Below, piece by piece: positions 9,115 through 17,999 of a DNA stretch of 64,000 nt. The translations under genes and the position numbers were made by a program. The notes under the pieces are model-generated. The model made no database searches and was not told the origin of the DNA. It saw nothing but the letters and a program-made list of their open reading frames with translations. Position 1 is the first letter of the stretch. Every line of letters starts with the position of its first letter. Location: the NCBI RefSeq assembly GCF_030548205.1, contig NZ_JAUORV010000017.1, forward strand, positions 1 to 64,000, given 5' to 3'. Source of the DNA: Aliiglaciecola sp. 3_MG-2023 (lineage in GTDB: Bacteria; Pseudomonadota; Gammaproteobacteria; Enterobacterales; Alteromonadaceae).

Positions 9115-10491
9115 TTATGCCTTTGTGCCAGACTGAGTTTCTGCTCTTTCGGCAATGACTCCCGCTGCTTGTTCTTGCAATATCGCTACGATATTTTTGC
9201 TTTGGGTATTAAGCAGTGCATAAAGCAGTGTGGTAGGAATTGCGACAACCAAACCTAGAACAGTTGTAATCAATGCCGATGAAATACCGCCGGCCATAAT
9301 TTTCGGGTCGCCTGTACCAAATAACGTAATTTGTTGGAAGGTCACAATCATACCGGTCACCGTTCCTAGTAATCCACCTAGAGGAGCGACGACTGAAATC
9401 ATCTTCACAAGCGTTAAGAAACGGCCTAGTTTAGGTACTTCAGCTAAGATTGCCTCGGTCAAATGCAATTCCAGGGCTTCAGTGTCAGCATTTGGATGCT
9501 CATCTTTTACTTTAAGCACTCGGCCTAAAGGATTGCCTTCGGAGATTTTGCTAGATTTGAGTTGCGAATTCACTTTCGCACCTACAAGGGTTAGTACTAC
9601 AAAGCGCCAGAAAGCAACCAAGATACCTACAGCTCCGACAGCAATAATAATGTAACCTACAAGGTCACCTTGATGGATACGTTCTTCAAGACTTGGCGCT
9701 TGTACTAGCAAGCCTAAAATAGTGCCGCCTGTTGGATCTAATCCGAAAGAAACCAATTCTCCATCAGAACTTTGTAAGGCTGCTGCGCTGCTTGTATAGC
9801 GGTCTGCAGGTTGACGAATTAATTCAGCTACAGTATCAGTTTCGCCTTCGTATTTAAGGTATTTACCGTCAGAAACCAAAGCAAAAGGTCCAACTCGAAC
9901 CACTTCTTTGTTAACTTTAGCGCCACCCGCTTCAACAACATCGGTAGTGAATTTAGTCACCTTACCTGATTCAGTCATTTCACGCTGAATTTCAAACCAC
10001 ACACGTTCTATTTCTTCAATTGAGGCCAATTTAGAACTAGTCCCCATTGATTGTGCCATCTCATCTAAAAACTCAGAACGACCGGAGATTTGCGCAGAAA
10101 CCGTTGAGTTATAAAATTTATTCTTGGTGTCACCAGCAACCTGCTGCAACACACCGAATAATTCTTTTAAAGAACCCAGGCGTTTATCTAAAGCGTCATT
10201 CAAATCAGCTAATTTGAACTCATTTTCTTCGAATTGTGTTTCTAGCTTCTCTGACGTATTCAACTCACCATTGCGCTTTGAGGTTACGTCTCGTAGCATT
10301 TGATCTTGCTCTGCGCGCTTTTGTACAAACTCTTTTTCACGCTGAGTATTCTGTTGGTTCTGTTGATATTGGCCTTGCTCTAATTGTTTAAGCAATGCAT
10401 CTAAATCTAGTGGTTTACTTTCCTGAGCGAAGGTAGCTCCGGCAAAAGTAGCGACCAAAAGAACAGCAGTATTTCTAAATAATTTTCTCAT
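9115..10491 (-). CDS. TtpC-like MotA/TolQ/ExbB family protein
   Basis: Large ExbB relative that, in Vibrio, is essential for TonB2-dependent transport (TtpC). A signal peptide (residues about 1-22, to ATFAQ) is followed by a long coiled-coil-rich periplasmic region (about 23-260), then a C-terminal MotA/TolQ domain with membrane helices including VVAPLGGLLGTVTGMIVTF. I choose the ATG at 10491, giving 458 residues, because it begins the signal peptide and has GAGAG upstream; the frame opens at 10521. It is second in the operon, 13 bases after the DUF3450 gene. Its role in extending the motor through the periplasm follows from TtpC studies and is inferred here. Confidence 0.9.
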   Translation of the reverse strand: MRKLFRNTAVLLVATFAGATFAQESKPLDLDALLKQLEQGQYQQNQQNTQREKEFVQKRAEQDQMLRDVTSKRNGELNTSEKLETQFEENEFKLADLNDALDKRLGSLKELFGVLQQVAGDTKNKFYNSTVSAQISGRSEFLDEMAQSMGTSSKLASIEEIERVWFEIQREMTESGKVTKFTTDVVEAGGAKVNKEVVRVGPFALVSDGKYLKYEGETDTVAELIRQPADRYTSSAAALQSSDGELVSFGLDPTGGTILGLLVQAPSLEERIHQGDLVGYIIIAVGAVGILVAFWRFVVLTLVGAKVNSQLKSSKISEGNPLGRVLKVKDEHPNADTEALELHLTEAILAEVPKLGRFLTLVKMISVVAPLGGLLGTVTGMIVTFQQITLFGTGDPKIMAGGISSALITTVLGLVVAIPTTLLYALLNTQSKNIVAILQEQAAGVIAERAETQSGTKA

Positions 10492-10504
10492 GGTGTCTAC
10501 TCTC

Positions 10505-11272
10505 TTAATCCGTAATCGCAACTGGTAACATCAACAAATCAGGTGCCATTTGTTTCTTGGCCATTCTCAGACCTTTAGTGATTTGGGTGCGGTAGTCAGA
10601 AGAAAGAGGTTCCCACTGACGAGTTTGTTTATTCCAAATTCCCTGCATACTTGCATCACGAGTTTGGTATATAAGCGCTGTTCTGCCGATACGCAGGAAG
10701 TCCACGTTTCTTTCCTGGCCTTCAATAGTGTGCAAACCAGGATAAGCTTCTAAGGTGCGACCGTAATCCATTTCAACTTGATAAGCTTCCATTACGCGTC
10801 TGAATTTTTCTGAAGGAGCAACGTCTGCACGGTCCATCATGTTACGTAGATCAATGATGCGGTTAGCGCGCTCTTCGCCTAAAAACGGCACATCTAATTC
10901 CACAAACTGTGCTAATCCATCAATCATGCGAATCATCAAAGGGGTAATCTGACGCTCAATAACACTGACTTCATCAATCGCATTATTTAAATCCAACATT
11001 TCCTGTTGTTGATTGGCGATTTGCTTTCGCAGTTGCTCGTTGTAAACCATCAAGCCGTCAATTTCTTTGTTGATAGTTTTAAATTGCTGCAACTTGCTGC
11101 CAATTTGATCAGTAATATTGTTGATCTTTGATTGGGAATCAGCGGCAGATTCATTAATTTCAGCTGCGGCATCAACCACAGGTTGCAATTCTTTGTCCTG
11201 CTGCGCAACGGCAGCTTGACCAGTCAACAGACTAACGAACAGTGCTGCAGACAATGTTTTTATAAGTTTCAT
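10505..11272 (-). CDS. DUF3450 periplasmic coiled-coil protein
   Basis: First gene of the TonB2-type operon. A signal peptide (residues 1-24, MKLIKTLSAALF...AAVAQ) precedes a long helical coiled-coil (about 25-120, with repeated DQIGSKLQQF-like heptads) and a globular C-terminal part (FLRIGRTALIYQT, QWEPL). This is the DUF3450 layout always seen beside TtpC-like proteins. The ATG at 11272 begins the signal peptide; the frame extends to 11317. Function is unknown; a structural partner of the TtpC/ExbB/ExbD/TonB complex is inferred from constant gene association. Confidence 0.87.
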   Translation of the reverse strand: MKLIKTLSAALFVSLLTGQAAVAQQDKELQPVVDAAAEINESAADSQSKINNITDQIGSKLQQFKTINKEIDGLMVYNEQLRKQIANQQQEMLDLNNAIDEVSVIERQITPLMIRMIDGLAQFVELDVPFLGEERANRIIDLRNMMDRADVAPSEKFRRVMEAYQVEMDYGRTLEAYPGLHTIEGQERNVDFLRIGRTALIYQTRDASMQGIWNKQTRQWEPLSSDYRTQITKGLRMAKKQMAPDLLMLPVAITD

Positions 11273-11756
11273 ACAATCAAACCCTAGAGTGGAATCGGGT
11301 TGGTTTACAACCAACAATAAAATCTGAGGGCAAGGATAGGGGCATAGTGTGACAGTATTATTACAAAACCTAATAGAATGTAGATAACTACCGCCGAATC
11401 AAAAAATGAGCTAAATAAGGAACATAAGCAGCTGTTTTTAATAACTAAAGTGTGTTTTCAACTGTTCGTATCTAAAGTTTTATTCGATAAAATCAGAGAG
11501 CAAAAAACTATCATCAACAGGTCGTTTTTTACGGTTATGTGACAACTTCGCTGAATTTTTAGGCAACTAACTAGAAAAACCGATAAAAATCAGTAATTTA
11601 ACAAAAAAGTGAATCACAAAAGCTAACAAACAGAGGTAGCTAAGCAGAGGAATACCAGAACATGATTATTGTGTTAATTTAGGCAATCAGAAGGACAATT
11701 GAAGTTCAGCAAACCAATACATGGTAGAGGTTACCTAGCGCAGGTTATAAAATTTC
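11273..11756. other. gene-free stretch upstream of the TonB2 operon
   Basis: No credible coding frame on either strand. It must contain the promoter of the minus-strand operon. An inverted repeat GTTGG/CCAAC (11299-11315) lies in the probable leader, 27 bases before the start. No clear Fur box was recognised. The rest is AT-rich without obvious structure. Confidence 0.5.
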
Positions 11757-11791
11757 ATATAAAAGCAGTCATCTAACTATTTGACTGCTTT
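11757..11791 (-). terminator. terminator of the CpeT-like gene
   Basis: A perfect 10-bp stem AAAGCAGTCA (11762-11771) / TGACTGCTTT (11782-11791) has a 10-base loop. On the minus strand it runs into TTTTATAT. It is 29 bases past the stop of the gene ending at 11820. Confidence 0.7.
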
Positions 11792-11819
11792 CACGTTTAA
11801 TTTATTACATTAAAAGTGT

Positions 11820-12518
11820 TTAATTAAGGTCATAGGTTTCTGTATATAAATGGATAGTGGGCCCTTGATCACCGCGCTTAAACTTAGCTCCTTGCTTGGC
11901 CACACCATTTTCATCGTAAAATGAATGCCAATCATTGCGCACCAGAGTTCCGTCTTTCATTTTGGAAATTTCCACATGTTGAAGTAAGTATGACTTACCA
12001 ATAGTGAAGCACTTTTGGTGCGTATTAACCCCTGAAAAACGCGCAAATTCAGGAATCCAATGATAGGTTGCATTGCAACCGGCTACCGTGGAAAGTTCGT
12101 CCATTTTGATAGTTTCAAAGGCTTCAGGATCATCACCTTTTCCCCAAAAAGACAAGCCATGCTTTATGTTTTTGAAAGAGTATAAATCTACTTTTAAATT
12201 TCCAAAGTCATTACGATATAAGTGCCAAATTTGATTACGGTCGGGTCTGACATCGGGTTGACTGGTTTCATAATAGATCCAATAGCCATCATTGCGTTTA
12301 TGCCAAATGCGTTGGAAACGTAGTTCGCTTAATCCCCAACGTGGTTCTGCTTTGGCGGCGAGATCTTTATCCCGTTGTTGAACATTTGTAGTAAAGCCTA
12401 AATGCCACTGGACGAATTTCTTTAACATTGTTTCGTCTTCAAGGTTTTGAGCTTGAGCAGACAACAGTCCTGCTGCAGAGATCACTAAAGTTATCAGTAA
12501 GTTTTTTATGATTTTCAT
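11820..12518 (-). CDS. secreted CpeT/CpcT (DUF1001)-like protein
   Basis: A signal peptide (MKIIKNLLITLVISAAGLLS, cleavage after AQAQ) is followed by about 205 residues resembling the CpeT/CpcT family. The order fits: RIW...YWIYYET, then YRNDFG, a central GC (VAGCN), FSGVNTHQKC, a YLLQHVEISKMKDG strand, and DWHSFYDENG ending in GP. In cyanobacteria the family attaches bilins to phycobiliproteins. No phycobiliprotein context exists here and this copy is exported, so a different ligand or role is likely. The start at 12518 has AAAGG nine bases upstream; the frame extends to 12575. It has its own terminator and looks monocistronic. Confidence 0.7.
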   Translation of the reverse strand: MKIIKNLLITLVISAAGLLSAQAQNLEDETMLKKFVQWHLGFTTNVQQRDKDLAAKAEPRWGLSELRFQRIWHKRNDGYWIYYETSQPDVRPDRNQIWHLYRNDFGNLKVDLYSFKNIKHGLSFWGKGDDPEAFETIKMDELSTVAGCNATYHWIPEFARFSGVNTHQKCFTIGKSYLLQHVEISKMKDGTLVRNDWHSFYDENGVAKQGAKFKRGDQGPTIHLYTETYDLN

Positions 12519-13111
12519 AACTATACGCCTTTGTAAATTATTATATATGCTCTGAACATACCAACTGAAAACCATCAGCAGCAGTCTAAATATGAGTAAG
12601 CAGCAATTACCCTGATCGGATAATTAAATTTATAGTACACAGCAAAAACACTAAAGCAATATCATTATGGCAATAGCTCTAGAGATGTTATCTCTATTTT
12701 CTGATGATTAAATGAGGAAAATATACTTAAGAAGAAACGTAAAAAGAACAGTGAAAAAAGTAATTCAGGGGCGCCCTCCCCCCATGGAATAGCAACTTTC
12801 AAGGATCAGTAGAGTGGATGATTAAAAGCTAGTCACTATTAAATGCAAGCTAATTTCCCGAGTAATAATATTCGCAAATTCTAAATCAATTAATAATGTT
12901 ACAAATTATTAGTACTGACAATCGCTGCCTTTGAAAGTTAGATGATCCATTTTGGGCTAGCTCTCACCAGTATTCACTTCCTAATTCTATTCATTCATTT
13001 TGCACAGTTTCTGCACTTTTGTTTTGTATCTTTACTGTCTATTTAGATACAGCGTATTAATCAACCTCAGAGTATTCGCAGTTGATGCGTAAGAAAATTA
13101 AAGGACTTATA
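12519..13111. other. AT-rich gene-free stretch
   Basis: No recognisable gene on either strand. It should hold the minus-strand promoter of the CpeT-like gene near 12530-12600. A spaced inverted repeat GTATCT/AGATAC around 13026-13051 precedes the small frame at 13112. Confidence 0.4.
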
Positions 13112-13216
13112 ATGCTGAAACAATTTCACTCAAACTCTTCCTACACATTGAATAATATTGTAAAACTAAACTTAGTGATTGTTATCTTCGCTTCTTTACT
13201 TTGGTTAACCGCTTAA
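13112..13216 (+). CDS. possible 34-residue membrane peptide
   Basis: A short frame starting with ATG six bases after AGGA (AAAGGACTTATAATG). The product has a basic/polar N-terminal half (MLKQFHSNSSYTLNNIVK) and a hydrophobic tail (LNLVIVIFASLLWLTA) long enough for one membrane span. It ends just before the repeats bordering the transposase. The good ribosome site and the transmembrane pattern favour a real small protein, but there is no homology evidence and chance is possible. Confidence 0.35.
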   Translation: MLKQFHSNSSYTLNNIVKLNLVIVIFASLLWLTA

Positions 13217-13288
13217 TTATTTAGACACCCATAATTTGAGGATAATTAATTAGACACCCAAGTTGATAATTAATTAGACACCCAAGTT
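13211..13288. repeat. left-end repeats of the RAYT element
   Basis: Contains three copies of TTAGACACCCA. Two form a perfect 24-bp tandem repeat (13241-13264 and 13265-13288, GATAATTAATTAGACACCCA then AGTT). The first copy (13213-13235) is degenerate. The opposite orientation, TGGGTGTCTCGTTAAGG, occurs at 14551-14567 on the other side of the transposase gene, so these are probably REP-like ends recognised by it. Confidence 0.7.
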
Positions 13289-13482
13289 GATGAATAAGCG
13301 ATCCTAAAACCAACCGCTAAAAACAAAACGATGCTCTTTATTATTGCTTTGAATGAGAGTTCGAATAGAAAACTGAAATAATGGGGCTATATAAAGCGAT
13401 TACATTCTTTTAGCGCGTATTGCAGGCAGCAAAAAATTACCTATGGTTAGGATGATTAAAACAAATTTGGATGTTTTTTTGT

Positions 13483-14463
13483 TTAGGAGTGTTGTAATAA
13501 AGCTTTGGCCTTTGCTATTCCACGTATTCGTTGATGGCCAGTATGCTGTTTAAATTGGTACATCATTTGTTCATTACCTACTGCTGAGTAAAAATGTTTT
13601 TCAAACTCTGTAGTAAGCGTAAGCCATTGCTTCGAGTTTAATCCAAGACTTTCTAAAATAGGGCTATACTGCTGTTCAATATAACCAGTTTTGTCTTCTC
13701 GAATGCACCTGCCTGTGCAGTCTACGAGTTCACAATAATCAATTAAGCTAAACGCAATACCTTTAGTTGTATCTTGTTTGTGATTTCCCACAAATTGCAT
13801 CAAGTTTTGAGGTTGTTCACCTTTAATTAAAGCCTGAATACGTTGTTGTATGCTGGTGTATTTTGAGGTTTTTGGTGTTTTTCGTAGCTTCGCCCGGATA
13901 GGGTTTAGATCTACATAGGCCATGCAGGCGAGGACGGCCGATTCGTCTAACAAAGCCTGAGATTTAAATCTACCTTCCCAAAATCGTCCAGTGCACTCAT
14001 CTTCTTTGTTTGCTTCTCTGGCGATGTATTCATTGAGGTTACGCATGAACCAACTGATGTCGTACAAGCGTTTACGATAGATGTTAATCGTTTCATGTAA
14101 AGTGAGTAGCTCACTTTGACTGAGTGACTCGCCATTCATAAATCGTTGACTAAGCAAGGTACCTTTGTGCAGTTGATGCCAACGATACAGGACTTCTTTC
14201 GGTGACCAAGTGGCTGCATCTTGTTTATCAACACATAAAACAATATGGGTATGATTACTCATGACAGCATAGGCACATACATCAATTGCAAAAACATTGG
14301 CCAAATGCATCAAACGCCGCTCTACCCAACCTCGTCTATGTTCATAACTTTGTCCCGTATATTCATCTTCACCGCACAAAAATGAGCGACGAACACACCG
14401 GGAAACGCAATGGTAATAAGGCGTATCAACAAGACTAATTTGAGATTTACGTGACTGCGGCAT
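13483..14463 (-). CDS. REP-associated tyrosine transposase-like (Y1/IS200-type) protein
   Basis: Single-strand transposase-like protein of the RAYT branch of the Y1 (HUH) superfamily. The N-terminal domain starts with YYHCVSRCVRRSFLC, carries the metal-binding HTH motif (His71, His73 in AVMSNHTHIVLC), and continues with NLNEYIAREAN, CTGRFWEGRFKSQALL and AYVDLNPIRAKL, all typical of this group. A C-terminal extension (about 200-326) has no domain I recognise. At 326 residues it is longer than IS200 TnpA (about 150). The gene is solitary and flanked by inverted TGGGTGTC-type repeats. It may mobilise or maintain those short repeats rather than be a classical insertion sequence. Confidence 0.88.
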   Translation of the reverse strand: MPQSRKSQISLVDTPYYHCVSRCVRRSFLCGEDEYTGQSYEHRRGWVERRLMHLANVFAIDVCAYAVMSNHTHIVLCVDKQDAATWSPKEVLYRWHQLHKGTLLSQRFMNGESLSQSELLTLHETINIYRKRLYDISWFMRNLNEYIAREANKEDECTGRFWEGRFKSQALLDESAVLACMAYVDLNPIRAKLRKTPKTSKYTSIQQRIQALIKGEQPQNLMQFVGNHKQDTTKGIAFSLIDYCELVDCTGRCIREDKTGYIEQQYSPILESLGLNSKQWLTLTTEFEKHFYSAVGNEQMMYQFKQHTGHQRIRGIAKAKALLQHS

Positions 14464-14550
14464 AACGAACCATCCATGGTTGTTTTAGTAATCTAAAGCT
14501 TAGAACAAATAGAAAAAACTGCCACAACTTCTTGGTTGCCTTATTTAAAG

Positions 14551-14567
14551 TGGGTGTCTCGTTAAGG
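14551..14567. repeat. right-end repeat of the RAYT element
   Basis: TGGGTGTCTCGTTAAGG is the inverted counterpart of the TTAGACACCCA copies at 13211-13288, and closely matches the three repeats at 29645-29728 (GGGTGTC.TGTTAAGCC). It marks the 5' side of the transposase gene. Confidence 0.6.
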
Positions 14568-14669
14568 ATCTACTCATTAAGGCTATTTATAAAATTCTTA
14601 GTATGGATGTCCTGAATAAGAGAAGAGATTGTGCTTAGTTAGTGTACACCCTCCTCTATTTATTTAAGC

Positions 14670-14753
14670 AAGTTTGGTAAACAACATTCACGCAAAATGG
14701 TAATGAAGTTGGTAATACAATCACTTACGAGTTTGGTAATATAATTTATATCG
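14670..14753 (+). promoter_or_regulatory. repeated TTGGTAA motifs upstream of the TonB-dependent receptor
   Basis: The motif (T)TGGTAA occurs four times in about 80 bases (near 14673, 14697, 14710 and 14733); two copies extend to TTGGTAATA. Direct repeats like this, 120-200 bases ahead of a receptor gene, suggest operator sites. The regulator is unknown. TTGGTA-type half-sites are typical of several GntR-family sugar regulators, but that link is only a guess. Confidence 0.35.
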
Positions 14754-14869
14754 ATTGGTTGATATATTGGTTTTCATTGAGTATATTACCATGTAACAAT
14801 AAGGTAACATCATCTTAACAAGCGAACCGCGACCATATGTCCGCATTAAAAACCAACGGAGAACTCGAT

Positions 14870-17800
14870 ATGTCGTTGATATCAGGGAACAACACCAAAT
14901 TAGTCTATCAAAAAGAGCTTTTTACACTTACCCCCGCCGCAAAATGGGTTAAGGCTGCAATTTTTGCTTCTGTAGCTGGCTCATTTGCGTTTTCAGCAAC
15001 CGCACAAAATTCACCTACTGAAGATGAAAACAATGCAGACAACGTCGAAGTTATCAATGTCGTTGGTACCCGAAAAACAATTCAAGACCAAATTGCAATA
15101 AAACGTGAAGCAACGACTGTTGTAGACGGGTTATCTGCTGAAGATATAGGCGATTTACCAGCACTTTCAATTGGTGAAGCATTAGAGTCGATTACAGGTG
15201 CAGCATCTCACCGTGAGAATGGTGGAGCCACTGAAATTACGATTCGTGGTTTAGGTCCCTTTTTAAGCGCCACGCACATAAATGGTCGTGAGGCGACAAA
15301 TGGTAGTGGTGACCGTTCAGTTAACTTCTCCCAGTTCCCATCAGAGCTAATGAAAAAAGTGGCTATCTATAAAACCCAAGACGCCTCTATGATAGAGGGT
15401 GGTGTTGCCGGTGTTATAACCCTAGAAACACTTAAACCACTAGATTACGGCAAACAACGTTTTCAAGCTGAAGCGAAACTTAACTATAACCCAGATCAAG
15501 CTGACGTCGAGAACTCACTCCAAGGCGATTTGGGCTACCGAGGTACAATAAGTTATGTTGACCAGTTCGACTTTGATAACGGAGCTGCAGTAGGTATAAC
15601 TGTGGGTTGGCAACGTCAAGACATCAGTCAACCAGAAGCTGAATATCGTAGCTCTAGTCCTTCAGGTTCATCGTTATGGGCTTGTTTAAATGATCCAACA
15701 AATACGAATGAAGGATTTTTCCGCGGCGCTGCTGGCGACTGTGAAGACCAAGTTAGTGGAAGTAGTAACCAAGGTTACAATTCTGAAATCGATCCTGAGA
15801 CCGGCAGAGCAATCGATTACGGTACCCCATATGCGTGGACTGGCTCAAGCCGTAGTTTCCGTCAAAACGAAACATCTGATGAAAGGGATGCTTTGTTTTT
15901 AGGGTTACAATTTCAACCAAATGAAGCTTGGGATATCAATTTCGACGCACAAATTTCTGATCGCACCCAAGCAGAAGCACGTCACGATTTAATCTTCTTA
16001 CAGAAACGTGTTACGCCTGGCGTAACCGGAGAGAATTTAATTACTAACAGTGTTGGCGGTATTTTACACTGGGAAGGAGAAGAACGCATTGAATCTGCGG
16101 GAGAGCAATTTTCTCGAGAAGAAAACTACCGTGGATATGGTTTAAATGTCGAACATTATGTAAATGACAATCTCACCATTCGTGGCGATATTTCATATTC
16201 GCAAACCAAGCGTGAGGAATTACAAATATCCAACCGCGGCAGAACTGCGGGTCGTCCATTCATTTCTTGGGATATGGGTGAACAAATACCGAACTTTACG
16301 GTCACCAACTTCGATGTAACTGATATTTCTAATTTTACAGATAGTTTACGCACCCGTCTTGACCGTGAAAACGTTCGGGATAATGAAATTACTTCAGCTA
16401 GACTTGACTTCGATTATGCATTAGAAGACGGAGCCTTCACCAGTATTCAAGGTGGATTACGCGTATCTGAACTTTCTTTTGTTCAATACGGTGGAAGTAA
16501 CGGTAACGGTTCTAGAACCGAGGTTAACTTAGATGAAACCGTAACGAACCCAATCGATGTGCTTGAAAGTTGTCAAATTGACTTTCCTGAATCAGGCTTC
16601 TTATCAGGCGTATCTGACGGTGATCTTGTTACCAACGTAGACAGCGACGGTAATGTTAATAGCAGTGGCACTGGCTCTTCATGGGCCACCTATGACAACG
16701 TATGCTTCTCACAAGCAGTGGCTGCTTCTGGTGGGGTGGCGTTTGGTTATCCAGATGTAGAGTATGAAAATCAAGGTACAATTGACGTAACTGAGAAAAC
16801 CTCAGCTGCATACGTTATGGCTAGCTATGATACCGAAATGTTGGGTAAGTTCATCCGAGGTAACTTCGGTGTTCGTGTTGTAAAAACTGAAGTCACATCT
16901 GTCGGCTTTAGACAAGGCTATGTGTTTACGCAAGATCCGTTAACTGATTTATGGAGCTCTTCAGTAGCAGGTGATATTGAACGCGCGGTTTCAGAAAGTG
17001 ATTACACTGAGGTGCTACCTAGTTTCAACTTGGTAGTCGACTATAGCGAAGACATTCTATTTAGAGCAGGGGTTTATCGTGGTATGTCTCGCGCCGATCC
17101 TGCGGATTTAAGTTATGACCGCACAATCGAAACCGACGACCAAGCTGAAGCAACTTCACGGGAAGAATTATTAACAGGGGTAAATGGGTCTGGTAATCCA
17201 AGCACTAAACCTCTCATGTCATGGAACTACGATGTAGCAGTTGAGTGGTATCCTAATGAAGACTCAATCGTTGCGTTCGGTTTCTATTACAAACAATTTA
17301 ATGGTGGCTTCCAGCAACAAACAGAATTAGAGAGCTTCACCATAGATGGAGTTGAAGTTGGATTACCCATTACCAACTCAGTAACCACTGATACAAGCAG
17401 TGACTTATTCGGTTTAGAAATGTCGTTGGCATATCGCTGGGATAATGGATTAGGGGTTAAAATAGGCTACAACTATGCAGACTCAGACTACGAGTTTGAA
17501 GATAGCCTTTACGGAGATACTTTCGTTACAGATCTAGACGGTGTAACCACTCAACTAAAAGAAGGCATTGTAGAGCCTGGTAACGTTCCAGGATTCTCAG
17601 AACATGTATTCAGCGGGCAAGTCTATTACCAAATCGGTGACTTCGATACCGCTCTAATCTACAAGTATCGTAGCGAGTACTTCCAGCCATATACAAGTAA
17701 CGGCACCAGACTTCGCTTTGTTGATGAAGCTGGAGTTTGGGAAGCGCGTGCATCTTATAAAATCAATAAACATTTCCGTGTAAAAGTATCCGCAATTAAC

Positions 17801-17905
17801 TTGTTCAGTGAACCTAAGTCTCAAGATTTCTTCACCATCGGTAATACGGGTGAAGTGAATGACTACGGTCCTCGTTTGTTCGCAGGTATTAGCTTTAAAT
17901 ATTAA
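14870..17905 (+). CDS. TonB-dependent outer-membrane receptor
   Basis: Imports a bound nutrient across the outer membrane using TonB/ExbB/ExbD energy. A long signal peptide (about 46 residues, ending SATAQ) is followed by a plug domain: a TonB-box-like VEVINVVGTR, then IGEALESITGA, EITIRGLGPF and EGGVAGVITLETLKP. A beta-barrel of about 800 residues ends in a C-terminal aromatic residue (FAGISFKY). The layout fits the large Xanthomonas/Caulobacter-type receptors often used for oligosaccharides. I choose the ATG at 14870 (GGAG eight bases upstream, 1011 residues) over 14837. It is 94 bases ahead of a large surface-type lipoprotein gene, and the two are probably co-transcribed. The substrate cannot be fixed from sequence. 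Confidence 0.93.
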   Translation: MSLISGNNTKLVYQKELFTLTPAAKWVKAAIFASVAGSFAFSATAQNSPTEDENNADNVEVINVVGTRKTIQDQIAIKREATTVVDGLSAEDIGDLPALSIGEALESITGAASHRENGGATEITIRGLGPFLSATHINGREATNGSGDRSVNFSQFPSELMKKVAIYKTQDASMIEGGVAGVITLETLKPLDYGKQRFQAEAKLNYNPDQADVENSLQGDLGYRGTISYVDQFDFDNGAAVGITVGWQRQDISQPEAEYRSSSPSGSSLWACLNDPTNTNEGFFRGAAGDCEDQVSGSSNQGYNSEIDPETGRAIDYGTPYAWTGSSRSFRQNETSDERDALFLGLQFQPNEAWDINFDAQISDRTQAEARHDLIFLQKRVTPGVTGENLITNSVGGILHWEGEERIESAGEQFSREENYRGYGLNVEHYVNDNLTIRGDISYSQTKREELQISNRGRTAGRPFISWDMGEQIPNFTVTNFDVTDISNFTDSLRTRLDRENVRDNEITSARLDFDYALEDGAFTSIQGGLRVSELSFVQYGGSNGNGSRTEVNLDETVTNPIDVLESCQIDFPESGFLSGVSDGDLVTNVDSDGNVNSSGTGSSWATYDNVCFSQAVAASGGVAFGYPDVEYENQGTIDVTEKTSAAYVMASYDTEMLGKFIRGNFGVRVVKTEVTSVGFRQGYVFTQDPLTDLWSSSVAGDIERAVSESDYTEVLPSFNLVVDYSEDILFRAGVYRGMSRADPADLSYDRTIETDDQAEATSREELLTGVNGSGNPSTKPLMSWNYDVAVEWYPNEDSIVAFGFYYKQFNGGFQQQTELESFTIDGVEVGLPITNSVTTDTSSDLFGLEMSLAYRWDNGLGVKIGYNYADSDYEFEDSLYGDTFVTDLDGVTTQLKEGIVEPGNVPGFSEHVFSGQVYYQIGDFDTALIYKYRSEYFQPYTSNGTRLRFVDEAGVWEARASYKINKHFRVKVSAINLFSEPKSQDFFTIGNTGEVNDYGPRLFAGISFKY

Positions 17906-17999
17906 TCACGCACAATGCATAGTTAGGATACACATGGAAACTACCAATTTTGTTTGCTAGCTATGCGAAATAAAAGAATAATTTTCAGGAGTAGAAAGC

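Noticed and set aside
13241..13288. Perfect 24-bp tandem as a possible CRISPR or iteron origin
   Set aside because: Only two copies, with no spacers and no replication gene; explained by the RAYT element end.
13483..14463. IS200/IS605 insertion sequence with TnpB
   Set aside because: No tnpB or typical subterminal hairpins; length and YVDLNPIRAKL motif fit the REP-associated branch.
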